Positions 23,387 to 32,600 of a stretch of 57,397 nucleotides of DNA are shown in pieces. The stretch is taken from the NCBI GenBank assembly GCA_014084085.1, contig NPFB01000076.1:107254-164650 (forward strand), read 5' to 3'. The position numbers and the translations under genes were made by a program. The stretch is from Hondaea fermentalgiana (Eukaryota; Sar; Bigyra; Thraustochytrida; Thraustochytriidae). Positions within the stretch are counted from its first letter, which is position 1; each line of letters opens with the position of its first letter. The notes below the pieces were generated by a model. That model saw nothing but the letters and a program-made list of their open reading frames with translations. It searched no databases and was not told where the DNA came from.

Positions 23387-24382
23387 GGACATTGCCTGCG
23401 GCGGAACAGCCACTGCGCCAATTTGGGACGCACTCCCCGAGCTGGGCGGCAAGCTATCGGAGGAGGAGTACCACGCGTAGAACTGTTCCCAGCTGAGTGC
23501 GCCAGTGAGAGGAACGCCAGCCTCGCGAAAGCACTGTTCCGTGGTGACCTCAGCGAGCTCCTCGGGCGAGATCTGGTAGCGATCGAAGACGTCACCGTTA
23601 CCGGCGGTACTTGCAATGACCCGAAAGACGCTAGAGAGGTATTGCTTCATCTCGCTAAACCAAATGCGTCCGTCTTGCGCGAGGTCAAACATGCTGAACG
23701 CGAGACGGATCTTTTGTTCTTGGGATCCGGAGCAGAGAAGTGAAAGGCCAGCCACGAGTTCTTTGGCGTTGACTTTTGAGTCGCGCGCTGTATCAAAGAC
23801 AGAAAAAAGACGCCCGATAAGCTGGCCAGTTGCCATCGAGTCGCCGCGGTAGTCGTCCTTGAGGAAGCGCGAGAAGACTTGCACAAAGGTTTCCCGGGTG
23901 AGAAAACCGTCCGGGGCAAATTGCGCGAAGAGCTGCATGATCTTTCCGATGTCTTGAGAGTCGAGTTGGAACATGCTCGACACGTCTGCGGCGCCGCCAA
24001 TCATCTTACCGCCGCCAGACACCTGTAGGCTGCCCTTTTTCCCGGTACTGTGGACGCCGACCATACCGTCCTCTTCAACATCGTCTTCGACGTCTTCATC
24101 ATCATCATCATCATCATCGTCGTCGTCGTCGTCGTCGTCATCGTCGGTAAGAATGACGTGGATATTTTTGTATGCTGCGAAGGATGAGGGGTCCTGGCAG
24201 ATGCGGGCAAGGTCGAAGGAGCGGCCGATATCTGCGACGAAGACGCCTTCTACCGCATCGTCGGGGAGCCCCAGCGAGGCGCAAAGAAGCTCCTTGAGCT
24301 CCTCCTCGGTGGTCCCCGCGCCGACCCAGAGCGATTTGGCGAGGCCGTTCCAGAGGAACTTGACCGACACGGGTCGCACCAT
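14255..24382 (-). CDS. giant multi-EF-hand calcium-binding protein, about 15 modules
   Basis: One uninterrupted frame encodes 3375 residues from the ATG at 24382 (protein start MVRPVSVKFLWNG). The frame is open for 86 more codons upstream, but that part is low-complexity. The N-terminal 80 residues look like a ubiquitin/PB1-type fold, followed by an Asp/Glu run (24080-24150) and later a Gln run (23360-23395). The rest is a chain of about 15 modules of about 215 residues. Each begins with a helix of the type SLxEVRxLTGLDRY, then holds up to four EF-hands with a recurrent order: an EF with VDFxELxxGLSxL, FxLYDxDGDGYISxxEMxxYL, an AEELAxxTTxxxF linker, and DxNxDGxLSFEEFxxW. Many loops keep Asp at 1, 3 and 5, Gly at 6 and Glu at 12, so Ca2+ binding is expected. 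Some loops, for example in the first module, have lost them. There is no membrane segment. The module order resembles NCS/calaxin-like four-EF proteins. The role is unknown; a flagellar or cytoskeletal Ca2+ sensor is only a guess. Confidence 0.93.
15460..17620 (-). repeat. three nearly identical EF-hand modules in tandem, period about 690 bp
   Basis: Modules 11 to 13 of the EF-hand giant repeat almost word for word at DNA level. The sequence for the SI(E/D)QVKxITGFGERHVQ helix recurs near 16150, 16840 and 17535, spacings of about 690 and 695 bases. A long run around CTCCTCAAACGAGAGCTGAT is the same at about 15635 and 16325. The other modules share only protein-level similarity, so these three copies are recent duplications or are being homogenised. 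Confidence 0.88.
23355..23396. repeat. CTG trinucleotide run coding polyglutamine
   Basis: A TTGCTGCTG run on the plus strand encodes about ten consecutive Gln on the minus strand, between the first and second modules of the EF-hand giant. It probably varies in length between strains. Confidence 0.85.
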
Positions 24383-26008
24383 GACCGACGGCGTCCTGGC
24401 GCTCTGCCTAGCTATCCCTGCCTGTCCTTTGTGCCCTCGAGACTCGCGATCTGCGCCCGACTGAAAGTCGTAAAGGCCGGGCGGGCTTCCTCCCGCTGTC
24501 GCTGCCGCCGCTCGCTGGCTGGCCGGCTGGCTGGTTGGCCGGCTGGCTGGTTGGATGGATGAATGAAGCGCGCACGCACGCGCACGCACGCGCACGCGGC
24601 TCGTCGCCTCGCGCGCCCGCGCACGCTCGCTCGCTCGCACGCGCGCGTCCCGCTCGCTCGCCGTTCGCGCGCTGCTTGAGGATTTGATTTGGACTCGCGC
24701 TGCTTTCTTTCCCTCTTTCTTTGCCGGGGCCTTCCAGTGTTTGTTTTTTTTCTATACTTTATCTCGCTGTCAGCGCGGGATTGTTTGGTTGTTTGAATCT
24801 TGATTTGAATTTGAATTTGGATTTGAATTTGGATTCGAATTCGAATTTGGATTTGGATATTTTTTTTTATTTTGTTGTTTTTTGTGTGCAGTGCGCGTCG
24901 TGGCTCCTTGTTCCGCCACCGACCGCTGCCGCTGCCGGCCGCGCGAAGGCCTTTGCGCCGCTTGCGAGGCGCCATTCTCCACTTGCGCCCCGCGCATTCT
25001 CCACTTGCGGCGGGGGCTGGCAGCGAGCGGCCCTGAACCAGCCAGCGAGGCAGAAAGAAAGAAAGAAAAAGAAAGAAAGTAAGAAAGGAAGAAAAGAAAA
25101 AAGATAAAAAGAATCGCCGAGCTCTGCGACGCGGACTCGGGCTCGAGCCAACCTCTGGCAGTGCTGGCTCTCGCGCCCGCCGCGGCGACGCGCGAGGCTC
25201 GGAGGCCCCGGCCTTCCGCAGCTCTCCGCAGGCTTCGCGTTCCCTCTTCTCCCCGTCGGACGACCGCGGCGCGAGCCAGGGCGGGGCCGAGACCGGCCGC
25301 CTGCGGCTGCCGTCGGAACAGCCGCAGCCGCTGACGCCGCCGCAGGCCCTGGGGAAGAACGGAAAGAACGTTCGGTTCCGAGTCCGCGTTCTGTTCTTTT
25401 TGAACAACGCAAAACGGTGAGGCCCAGCGAACCCGGCCGTGATGAGCAAGATGCGCGCGCACGATGAGCGAGACGAGCGCGAGCAAGATGCGCGCCCGCG
25501 GGAGGGGGATGCAGAAGAAGAGTGAGGGCGCAGAAGCCGATCGGGGGCGAGGACGGCGACGCCCAGCGCCTGTTGTGAAAGTTTGGACGCGGGGCGAGCG
25601 GAGAGACCCAACGTCGCCGCTGCCGACGGCCGAGTCCTGGGCCTCTTTCTTTGATCAAAGCGTTGCCGCAGACGAAGCTTACCTTGTTTGGAGTAGAGGA
25701 GCACTACGACTTCGAGGCCTGTGCGAGGTGCAGAAAAGCCTTGCGACTCGTGACCGTCAGCGAACGGTCTCTCGCCTGCTCCAGCTCAAACTTCAAACTC
25801 CAGATCAGGCTCAGGCTCATCGCCCAATCTTTGCAGCGGCAGCGGTTCGTTCGCAAGGGGCCAGAACCCTATCCAGGCTGGACTTGACTGGACCAGTCCG
25901 TACTAGACGTGGCTGGGCTGGACTGGACTGGGCTAGGCTCCTGCGCTGAAAAGGTTAGTGCGTTATACCTCGGGCGAAGCAGAAGACCGATCACCAAAGG
26001 TCAAGACC
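24383..26008. other. intergenic with simple repeats, no supported gene
   Basis: This is the divergent spacer between the EF-hand giant (-) and the multi-pass membrane protein (+). It contains GGCTGGCTGGTT-type runs (24510-24560), CGCACGCA runs (24570-24600), a TTTGAA/TTTGGA hexamer array (24795-24862) and an AAAG array (25045-25100). Open frames up to 430 codons on the minus strand read these repeats and lack ATG starts or conserved motifs. A possible donor AAAAG/GTTAGTG near 25951 and acceptor CCAAAG near 26000 just before the next start codon could mark a tiny 5'-UTR intron, but I cannot confirm it. Confidence 0.5.
24795..24862. repeat. hexamer array TTTGAA/TTTGGA
   Basis: A run of alternating TTTGAA, TTTGGA and TTCGAA hexamers ends in a T-rich tract. 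It lies in the gene-free upstream flank of the EF-hand giant. Confidence 0.85.
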
Positions 26009-26851
26009 ATGAAGGAGTCGCCGAAAACCCCGCGCGCAGTCAAGCCCAGCGAGCTTTCACTGGTCTCGACAGCGGTCGCTCCCGTGGCCTTCGTCGCAGC
26101 CATCATCGGTCTCGCTGCCAAACTTAGCGACTTGGCCGATGCCACGCTCGACAAGAGACCGCAGCCCGAGCCGGAATGGGAGTTAGGCGGTCTCGTGCAC
26201 TCCATCGGCATTTTTCTCTTCGTGTACGTATGTATCCTCTGCATTTCGCGATCAGCGACCTCTGGAGCCTACTATGTGTGCGAGATCCTATGGGCATGTA
26301 ACTCCTCCATGTGCATGGCCAGTCTTGGCATGATCACGCAGCGTCCGTTGCTAGTTGGTGCTGCAACGACAATGGTCAGCATCGATCAGATCGCCTGGTA
26401 CATTGATTGCGCGGGCTATCTGATCACGGGAAAGTTTCCCATCGGCGTCGCCAAATATCTTGTGAGCGATGAGCTCACGCGCATTCAATTTTGGACATCT
26501 TTCCACCACCTCTTTTTCCTTCCTCTCTGTTTCTACTCGCTGCGGCATATCGGCATGCCCAACCTGAGCTACCCGTTGTGCGTGCTCGTGACCTCTGCGC
26601 TTGTCTGCGCCGCGCGGGCGACCACGCCTTACGCTGTCGACGAAGGCGACAAGGTCAAGACCTTTAACATCAACCTCGCATATGAGTTTTGGCGCGACGT
26701 CGAATTGCCGCTCGTTCACCGCATGGATCTCCAGCCCGCCTATCTTTACCTGCCGTACCTTCTTGGGTTCTGCAACATATATTTAAATGGCGTGCCTGTG
26801 GCCTTGCTTTATGTCGCCCTCAACAAGTTCCGCGACTTCATGCTTGCCTGA
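26009..26851 (+). CDS. multi-pass membrane protein of unknown function
   Basis: The protein has 280 residues from the ATG at 26009; an upstream in-frame start would add 17 unconvincing residues. Hydropathy by eye gives about seven membrane segments: VAPVAFVAAIIGLAAKL, VHSIGIFLFVYVCILCI, YYVCEILWACNSSMCMASLG, LLVGAATTMVSIDQIAWYI, FHHLFFLPLCFYSLRHI, YPLCVLVTSALVCAARATT and LPYLLGFCNIYLNGVPVALL. Charged residues sit in the loops. A His pair (SFHHLFF) lies inside a hydrophobic segment, which sometimes marks metal- or lipid-acting membrane enzymes. I do not recognise the family and assign no function. There is no signal peptide. Protein-like composition and clean segment spacing make the gene itself credible. 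Confidence 0.75.
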   Translation: MKESPKTPRAVKPSELSLVSTAVAPVAFVAAIIGLAAKLSDLADATLDKRPQPEPEWELGGLVHSIGIFLFVYVCILCISRSATSGAYYVCEILWACNSSMCMASLGMITQRPLLVGAATTMVSIDQIAWYIDCAGYLITGKFPIGVAKYLVSDELTRIQFWTSFHHLFFLPLCFYSLRHIGMPNLSYPLCVLVTSALVCAARATTPYAVDEGDKVKTFNINLAYEFWRDVELPLVHRMDLQPAYLYLPYLLGFCNIYLNGVPVALLYVALNKFRDFMLA

Positions 26852-27154
26852 GGGCCTGGCGTCATCATGTGCAAAAGGGAAATGTCCGAACCATTATATC
26901 GAATTGAAACACGGCCACGAGCATTTCGTTTTGGTCAGCGCGGAAAAAAAAGATAGTTGGTCAATGGGCCTTTCTTCATTTTAGTTCCTTTTTTCTGTAA
27001 TAAAAAACCAAAACCAACCAGCTCATGACCATGACACTTTAAGAGAAACTTCGACCAGCCAGGGGAATGATAAATGGCATGCAATTCCCCCTCTTTTTGG
27101 TCTCACATGCACAAAAAAAGAATTGCCAGATTGTTTTTCTTTTTTTCTTTTTTC

Positions 27155-27757
27155 TCACGCCTCATCATGGTAGCGATGCTTTGCAATGGTCGTATTGAGC
27201 CCACAATCGCGCTGCATACCGGCGAGGAACGTGTTTGTGAACTGATTCATGTGCGGGTACAGCTTGGTGTCAAACTGAGGTTTCTTGGACCCGATATCGT
27301 TCGAGGTCGTCGTATAAATCTTGTGCTCCGGCTTGCGGGCAAGCTGATAGTTTTGAAATGATAGATCAACGGCATGCTTGGACTCGTTTGGGGGCGCGGG
27401 GCCATCACCGTTCCGGCTGACATGCTTGGCCGCCTTGACAGACTTGAGATCCTCCATCGCAGAGCACAACGTGTTCTTTTCGTATCCAAAGCTGCCATAC
27501 GCCTGGCTCGTAGACTGCCAAAACGTGTTTACGAACTCCTTGTCTTCATCGCTCTGATTCATCTTGGTGTTGGCCTTGCGAATCTTTTCGCTTGGGTTGG
27601 TCTCATAAGAGGGTCTCCATCCGTAAATTTTGCTCGACGGCACATAAAAAGCTGCTGATGATGGCTTCCTCGATCGGGGCATCGTTGATGTTGCCTGCGT
27701 TTCATCTGGCTGCGGCATCGGCTGTGCCTCCTTCTCCTCTTCCTCACGCCCACTCAT
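27155..27757 (-). CDS. Pierce1-like ciliary microtubule inner protein candidate
   Basis: The protein has 200 residues from the ATG at 27757. The frame is open upstream, but there it only reads a pentamer repeat. It is small, polar and Tyr/Asn-rich with no membrane segment. The stretch FWQSTSQAYGSFGYEK and the C-terminal PHMNQFTNTFLAGMQRDCG followed by LNTT resemble the TSNQAYGS and NKFSQ...NTLN pattern of Pierce1 (C9orf116, UPF0691), a protein inside ciliary doublet microtubules. The resemblance is from memory and limited to these motifs, so treat the name as provisional. If right, the protein works in the axoneme of the motile zoospore. The acidic N-terminal 40 residues are probably disordered. 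Confidence 0.55.
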   Translation of the reverse strand: MSGREEEEKEAQPMPQPDETQATSTMPRSRKPSSAAFYVPSSKIYGWRPSYETNPSEKIRKANTKMNQSDEDKEFVNTFWQSTSQAYGSFGYEKNTLCSAMEDLKSVKAAKHVSRNGDGPAPPNESKHAVDLSFQNYQLARKPEHKIYTTTSNDIGSKKPQFDTKLYPHMNQFTNTFLAGMQRDCGLNTTIAKHRYHDEA

Positions 27758-28471
27758 GGTTAGGTGGCGCTTTTCGCTCGCTTGCTGCGACTTGATGTGG
27801 ATCGATCGACTGAGTTTGCCCGTCGGCACGTCAAAGCCAATGAAGCTGAAGCAACGCAGCGCGATGCAATGCAATGAAATGTATTGTAATGCAATGCAAT
27901 GCACTGCACTGCAATGCAATGCAACTCAATTTAACTCGGCGCTACGCAATCCAAAGCGAAGCGAAGCCAATACTCGATTCCGCACAAGGAAACAAATACA
28001 CCAGCCACGAAAAACAAACCAACAGACAAACGATGAAAACAAACGAGTCAGAACGAAGCCAAACCGATCACCCTTCTTTCTGGTCAGCCGACGCGCTGGC
28101 ACGCGTCTCCTCCCTGCTCCCTTTCTCCTCTTCCAGTCCTCGAGACCCCGAAAAGTATCAAGCGGGGCCAGCAGAAAGCAGCGGAAACGAAAAGGGTCTA
28201 TGAAGAGGTCTAACGGATATCTCGCAGGTGGAGGGGAACGCACCTGACCCATGGCTGCTGCGCTGGACTGCACGGCACTGTGTGGGCCCCGCCTGCTGCG
28301 AGATGCAAAAGAAGAAGAAGATCCGGCCTCAGCGACCGAGAAGACGCGCGCTGCTGCAGAGGTTGGTGTCCTCCGCCCGCGAGTTTACGTGCTTCCCCCC
28401 CCCTCCCCCCTCGACCCTCTTTCTCATCGACCGTCCGTGAAGAGCGAGCGAAGACCGAGAGAGATTAGAAG
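27758..28471. other. divergent promoter region
   Basis: This spacer lies between the Pierce1-like gene (-) and the pyrophosphatase (+). Besides the pentamer array it holds a C-rich run (28395-28415). The open frames are short and lack protein character. Both promoters should lie here. I see no TATA box I would trust. Confidence 0.5.
27850..27932. repeat. ATGCA-type pentamer array
   Basis: An imperfect array of AATGC/ACTGC pentamers lies just upstream of the Pierce1-like gene. Its reverse-complement relative is at 43425-43495. Confidence 0.85.
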
Positions 28472-29305
28472 ATGATGATGGAGTCGATGGCGGCCAACCT
28501 CACCAAGAAGGTGCTCGCCCGCGGAGCCCTCGCGAACGGCGGAGCGCGCAGGCTGCTGAGCGCCTCGCGCGGCGCCTTTGGCGTTCGCCCGGAGGGCCCC
28601 GAGTTCAACGGGTTCCCGCTCAAGAACGAGGAGGCCTACCGTCTCTTCTTCGAGGACGACAATGGTCGCACGATCTCGCCCTGGCACGATGTCCCTCTCT
28701 ACGTGAACAAGGAGCAGCGCATTGTCAACTTCATCAACGAGATCCCCCGCGGATCCGTGGAGAAGATGGAGATCGCCACCGACGAGGAGCTCAACCCCAT
28801 CAAGCAGGACACCAAGAAGGGCAAGCTCCGGCTGTACCCGTTCCAGTCCCTTGTTAACTACGGCTGCCTTCCCCAGACCTGGGAGGACCCTGAGCACAAG
28901 GACGCCTCCACTGGCATGCTCGGTGACAACGATCCGGTCGACGTCGTCGAAGTCGGCTCCAAGGTCGCCGAGATGGGCGCCATCTACCCGGTCAAGGTTC
29001 TCGGTATCCTCGGCATGATCGACGAGGGTGAGATGGACTGGAAGACCATCGCCATTGCGGCCGACGATCCGCTCGCGGAGCACATCAACACTGTTGCCGA
29101 CCTCGAGCGCGAGATGCCCGGCAAGGTCAAGAGCATTGTCGACTGGTTCAAGTTCTACAAGATGCCCGATGGCAAGCCCGAGAACGAGTTTGCTTTTGAC
29201 GATCAGGCCAAGGACGAGGCTTTCGCAATGGACGTCATCGAGCTCACCTACAAGTCGTGGGAGAACACCTCCAACGTCACCAAGGCCGGTCTCTGGAAGC
29301 CGTAA
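28472..29305 (+). CDS. PPA: inorganic pyrophosphatase, family I, probably mitochondrial
   Basis: The protein has 277 residues starting at an ATG-ATG-ATG cluster. Family I soluble pyrophosphatase hydrolyses PPi to two phosphates with Mg2+, pulling biosynthetic reactions forward. The signature GDNDPVDVVEVG holds the metal-binding Asp residues (DxDPxD). Other family blocks are WHDVPLYV, EIPRGSVEKMEIAT, YPFQSLVNYGCLPQTWEDP, YPVKVLGILGMIDEGEMDWK and SIVDWFKFYKMPDGKPEN. The last is typical of eukaryotic enzymes. The first 35 residues are Ala/Arg/Leu/Ser-rich without acidic residues after residue 5 and fit a mitochondrial presequence. Codon use is strongly C/G-ending, as expected of a highly expressed gene. 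Confidence 0.95.
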   Translation: MMMESMAANLTKKVLARGALANGGARRLLSASRGAFGVRPEGPEFNGFPLKNEEAYRLFFEDDNGRTISPWHDVPLYVNKEQRIVNFINEIPRGSVEKMEIATDEELNPIKQDTKKGKLRLYPFQSLVNYGCLPQTWEDPEHKDASTGMLGDNDPVDVVEVGSKVAEMGAIYPVKVLGILGMIDEGEMDWKTIAIAADDPLAEHINTVADLEREMPGKVKSIVDWFKFYKMPDGKPENEFAFDDQAKDEAFAMDVIELTYKSWENTSNVTKAGLWKP

Positions 29306-29637
29306 TTGCCCTTCTTTCACGATATGCAATGTTTCAGATTATTGTTCGCTCTTTGAAGAAACAAATAAATTAGGAATCGAAACGCGTGAAAATCACGTTC
29401 CTCGATCAAAAGACTTGCCAGGCGCTTTCCTCCTTACCCCCTAACAAGTCACCTGAGCTGAGTGTGGCCTCGAAACTCCTGCCATGGCGTTTCCGTTATT
29501 CTCCCAGGAAAGAAAATGGCGTCCGCCCTTTCTTTTTCCCTTCCACCATGGCAAGGTATGAGGGCCGGCCAAACGACAGCAACGCCAGTAGGAAATCAAC
29601 TTTACTTTCCCTTTTTTTGAATTCTATCTGTATATCC
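29306..29637. other. convergent intergenic spacer
   Basis: This short spacer lies between the 3' ends of the pyrophosphatase (+) and the ARM-like giant (-). AAACAAATAAATTAG near 29360 is a possible polyadenylation region. I see nothing else. Confidence 0.5.
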
Positions 29638-32600
29638 CTAAGCGTTCGCGCTACTTCGTCGCCGATGCGCCATCCAAACGGTTGCCGCCGTGCGCACGAT
29701 ATCTTGATTTTTTTGCTGGTCGTCGACATCGAGCTCCTCAAAAGGACGTCGCTGTGCGTCCTCGACCCACGACTTTTTTGCATTTCTCTTGAGCCAATGC
29801 TCATGTTGCGAGGCCGAGGCCTCCTGAAGAAAATCGTTGGACTCCAGCAGTTCGTAGAGTTCTTCAATACTTGTTCCCGTTTTCTCCCACTTGATAAATG
29901 CTAGTCGAATGGATTCGCAAGCGTCGTGTGCCGCAAGCAAGTTATCCATTTGAAAGTGTCCCGGAAGATCTTTGAACGCGAGATTGGCAATGTCGTACTC
30001 GACGTCCTTGATGACTTTGATGCGAGGGGTGTAAATGCCTTCTTCCGTTTTCCCGCGGTTCTCGCGCCACACATCATGCAGGGTGGCTGCAACATGCGCC
30101 TCGAAACGGTCCATGGGGATACCATCCTCCACGGCGGCCAGAGCTTGCGACAATGAGTTCATCGCTTCGCCTTCGCCTTCCTCTGCAACTGAGCCGTCTA
30201 CAGAATTGCCTCCGTTCGACAGTGCCGACTTGGGTGACTTGGGAGACACTGGCTCCGCGTGCCTTGTCTTTGATGAGCGGCGCTCGTGACCACCGGCATT
30301 CTGCAAAGGCTGTTGCACTTGCTGCGCGAGTGATGAACCCGATGCCCCCATGCCTGCAATACCTCCCACAACGCGCTTCTTCACCTTGCGCATGGCCTCC
30401 ACCTCGAGCTGACGCTCGGTATTACTTGACTTGCTCGCAAGCCACAGCTTCGACTCGAGGGCGAGACGATTCGTGCGCTCCTGGACGTTGTTCATGAGCA
30501 TAAGAAGCTGTTCAAGGCGCGCGGCGAGCGGCATCGCCTGGAGGTCCGCAATCTCGCCTTCGTGCACAACAGTCCACAGACCAGTGCTCTCCATGATCTT
30601 ATAGTATTCGACAATTCCGTCCGCGCCGACTTCTTCGAGCTGATCCTGGTTTGGAATGATCATAAGGCACGCGACACGACTGAGCGCTTCAAGGTAATCG
30701 AGAAAGTTAAGCGCCACGAGCTCGCGCCAGTGCGCCACTTCGTCAATGAGGTCCAGTGTCGAATTACGGAACACCATGTTGCACTCCCGCAACGTGAAGA
30801 GTGGGTTGAACAGACCCGCCTCGGCGAGAAACTCTTGCCATTCGACAAAGGCCAGACGCTTGCCGCGACAGCCACCTCCACGCTTGGAATTTTCGCTCTC
30901 GCCAGCATATTGAGAAAAGACGTGCTTGAACTTGGTGAGGTTGGCCCGCAGTACATTGTCCACGCTCTCACGATACAGCAAGTCGGCGCGGAAGCGATCA
31001 GGTCCCCCAAGAGCGGGAAACATGAGCGGCGATGCACGCATGCCACGTATGAGCTCCTCCATTCCGCTCGCTACATCGCCTGTCTTGCCAGACTTGACAA
31101 ACTTAGCCTCGGCGACGCGAACGAGGGCTTCCAGGTACTGATAGCGCATCATATTACTGCCGCGCTTGAGACTAAGCACCCCACATTCGGCCTCAAAGGA
31201 CTGCTGCGCCCAAGTCCAGTCCTCAATCGGGTTCTTGGTGACTTGAATAAAGATTGTGTTACAGTGTCCCTCTTGGATGAGACTGTCCGCTGCAGTCTCT
31301 TTGATGTCTGCATGTTCGCAAAGCTCAGTAAACTCCAGCATTTGCAGCGTAAAGATGTTGCCAATCTGGTCTGTCGCAGAAAAGTACCGGAACGAATCGC
31401 AAACGACGTCGTAGTGCTCAACGAGCAGCGCCTTGAGCACTTCGACCACGTCTTCGCAGCGCGAAACGAGTTTGCGAAATGTTCGTTTCTGTTCGCACAG
31501 CTGCCAGTCCTTGGTGAAAGCAGCCGCGCGAATGTCCTTTGCGTTGAAAAAAGAGCCATGCTGCTGAGAACGCGGAGCAAAAATTGAATCGTCCAGATTC
31601 CACGGCTCGTCATCCTCCACGGTGCCGTCCGATTCCGTGTCTGCCTGAGGCTGACCATCGCCGCTGTTGGCAGTGAGGATTGGGAGTTGCTCATCCAATA
31701 CAAGACCATTTCTTGTCCATGCCACTTTGGTCAATGGTTGCTTTCCGTGAAAGGGTTTAAGACTGTGAGTGTCCGGACGTGGCGTTGGCACAAAGGCAGT
31801 CGGCAACGGCGCGTGCGCCATGCTTCCTGCAAGACATTTCTCACTCGATACAAGGCGAGACATGCGTGGAAAGCGCCCGTCTTCAAATCCGAGACCGGAC
31901 ACGCGCGCAGGAGGCATCTCAGGCGCATCCACATCCTCCATATTGTCTTTTCCAAACAAAGGACCTCCCGCTAGGTAGAGGAAAATTCGCTCTCCGCTTG
32001 GTAGCTCGTAGCTTGGAATATCGGCATACACGCGGGCACCTTCATGATGGGGGAACTTGGAAAGACTGACTCGCTTGGGCACTGTCATTCTCTCGATGCG
32101 TCGCTTCAGCTCGCGCCGATATTGGCGCTTCAACGCGCGGCGCTTCTTCTTCTTGAGTTTTTCCGCGGTTCGTGCTTCCGTTTGCTCAGCAGGCGCATCT
32201 CCCGCGCTGCTGTCACTGTGGTACTCGTCAGAAGACAGACTTGTCTCTGAATCTGAAACGCCGTCAGCGTCCATATCCACGACACGAAGATTACTGTAGG
32301 GATCTCCGCCGCGATTAAAGACGAACTGGGAGTGAGGTCGCGACGAGTCCATCTTGACGCGAATCTCGTTCACGCGTCGCGGCTGATATTTTGTCGGATC
32401 TGGCACTGTTGACGCCTCGCTTTCCCCGCCAACGCCGCCGTACGCATGATGTCCTGTTTCTGAAAAGTTGGCAGGAGACGAGTGCACGTCGCCAGCAGGC
32501 GATTTGCCATGCGACACGGAAGCATGCGCGTCTCGTGAAGCTTGCGCAGAGGTCTCGCCGATTTTGGAAGCATCAGTCTCGCCCGTGCGCATGAACTCGA

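Noticed and set aside
24383..24640. N-terminal extension of the EF-hand giant to 24640
   Set aside because: The extra 86 residues translate GGCT and CGCA repeats. The conserved-looking fold begins right at the ATG at 24382.
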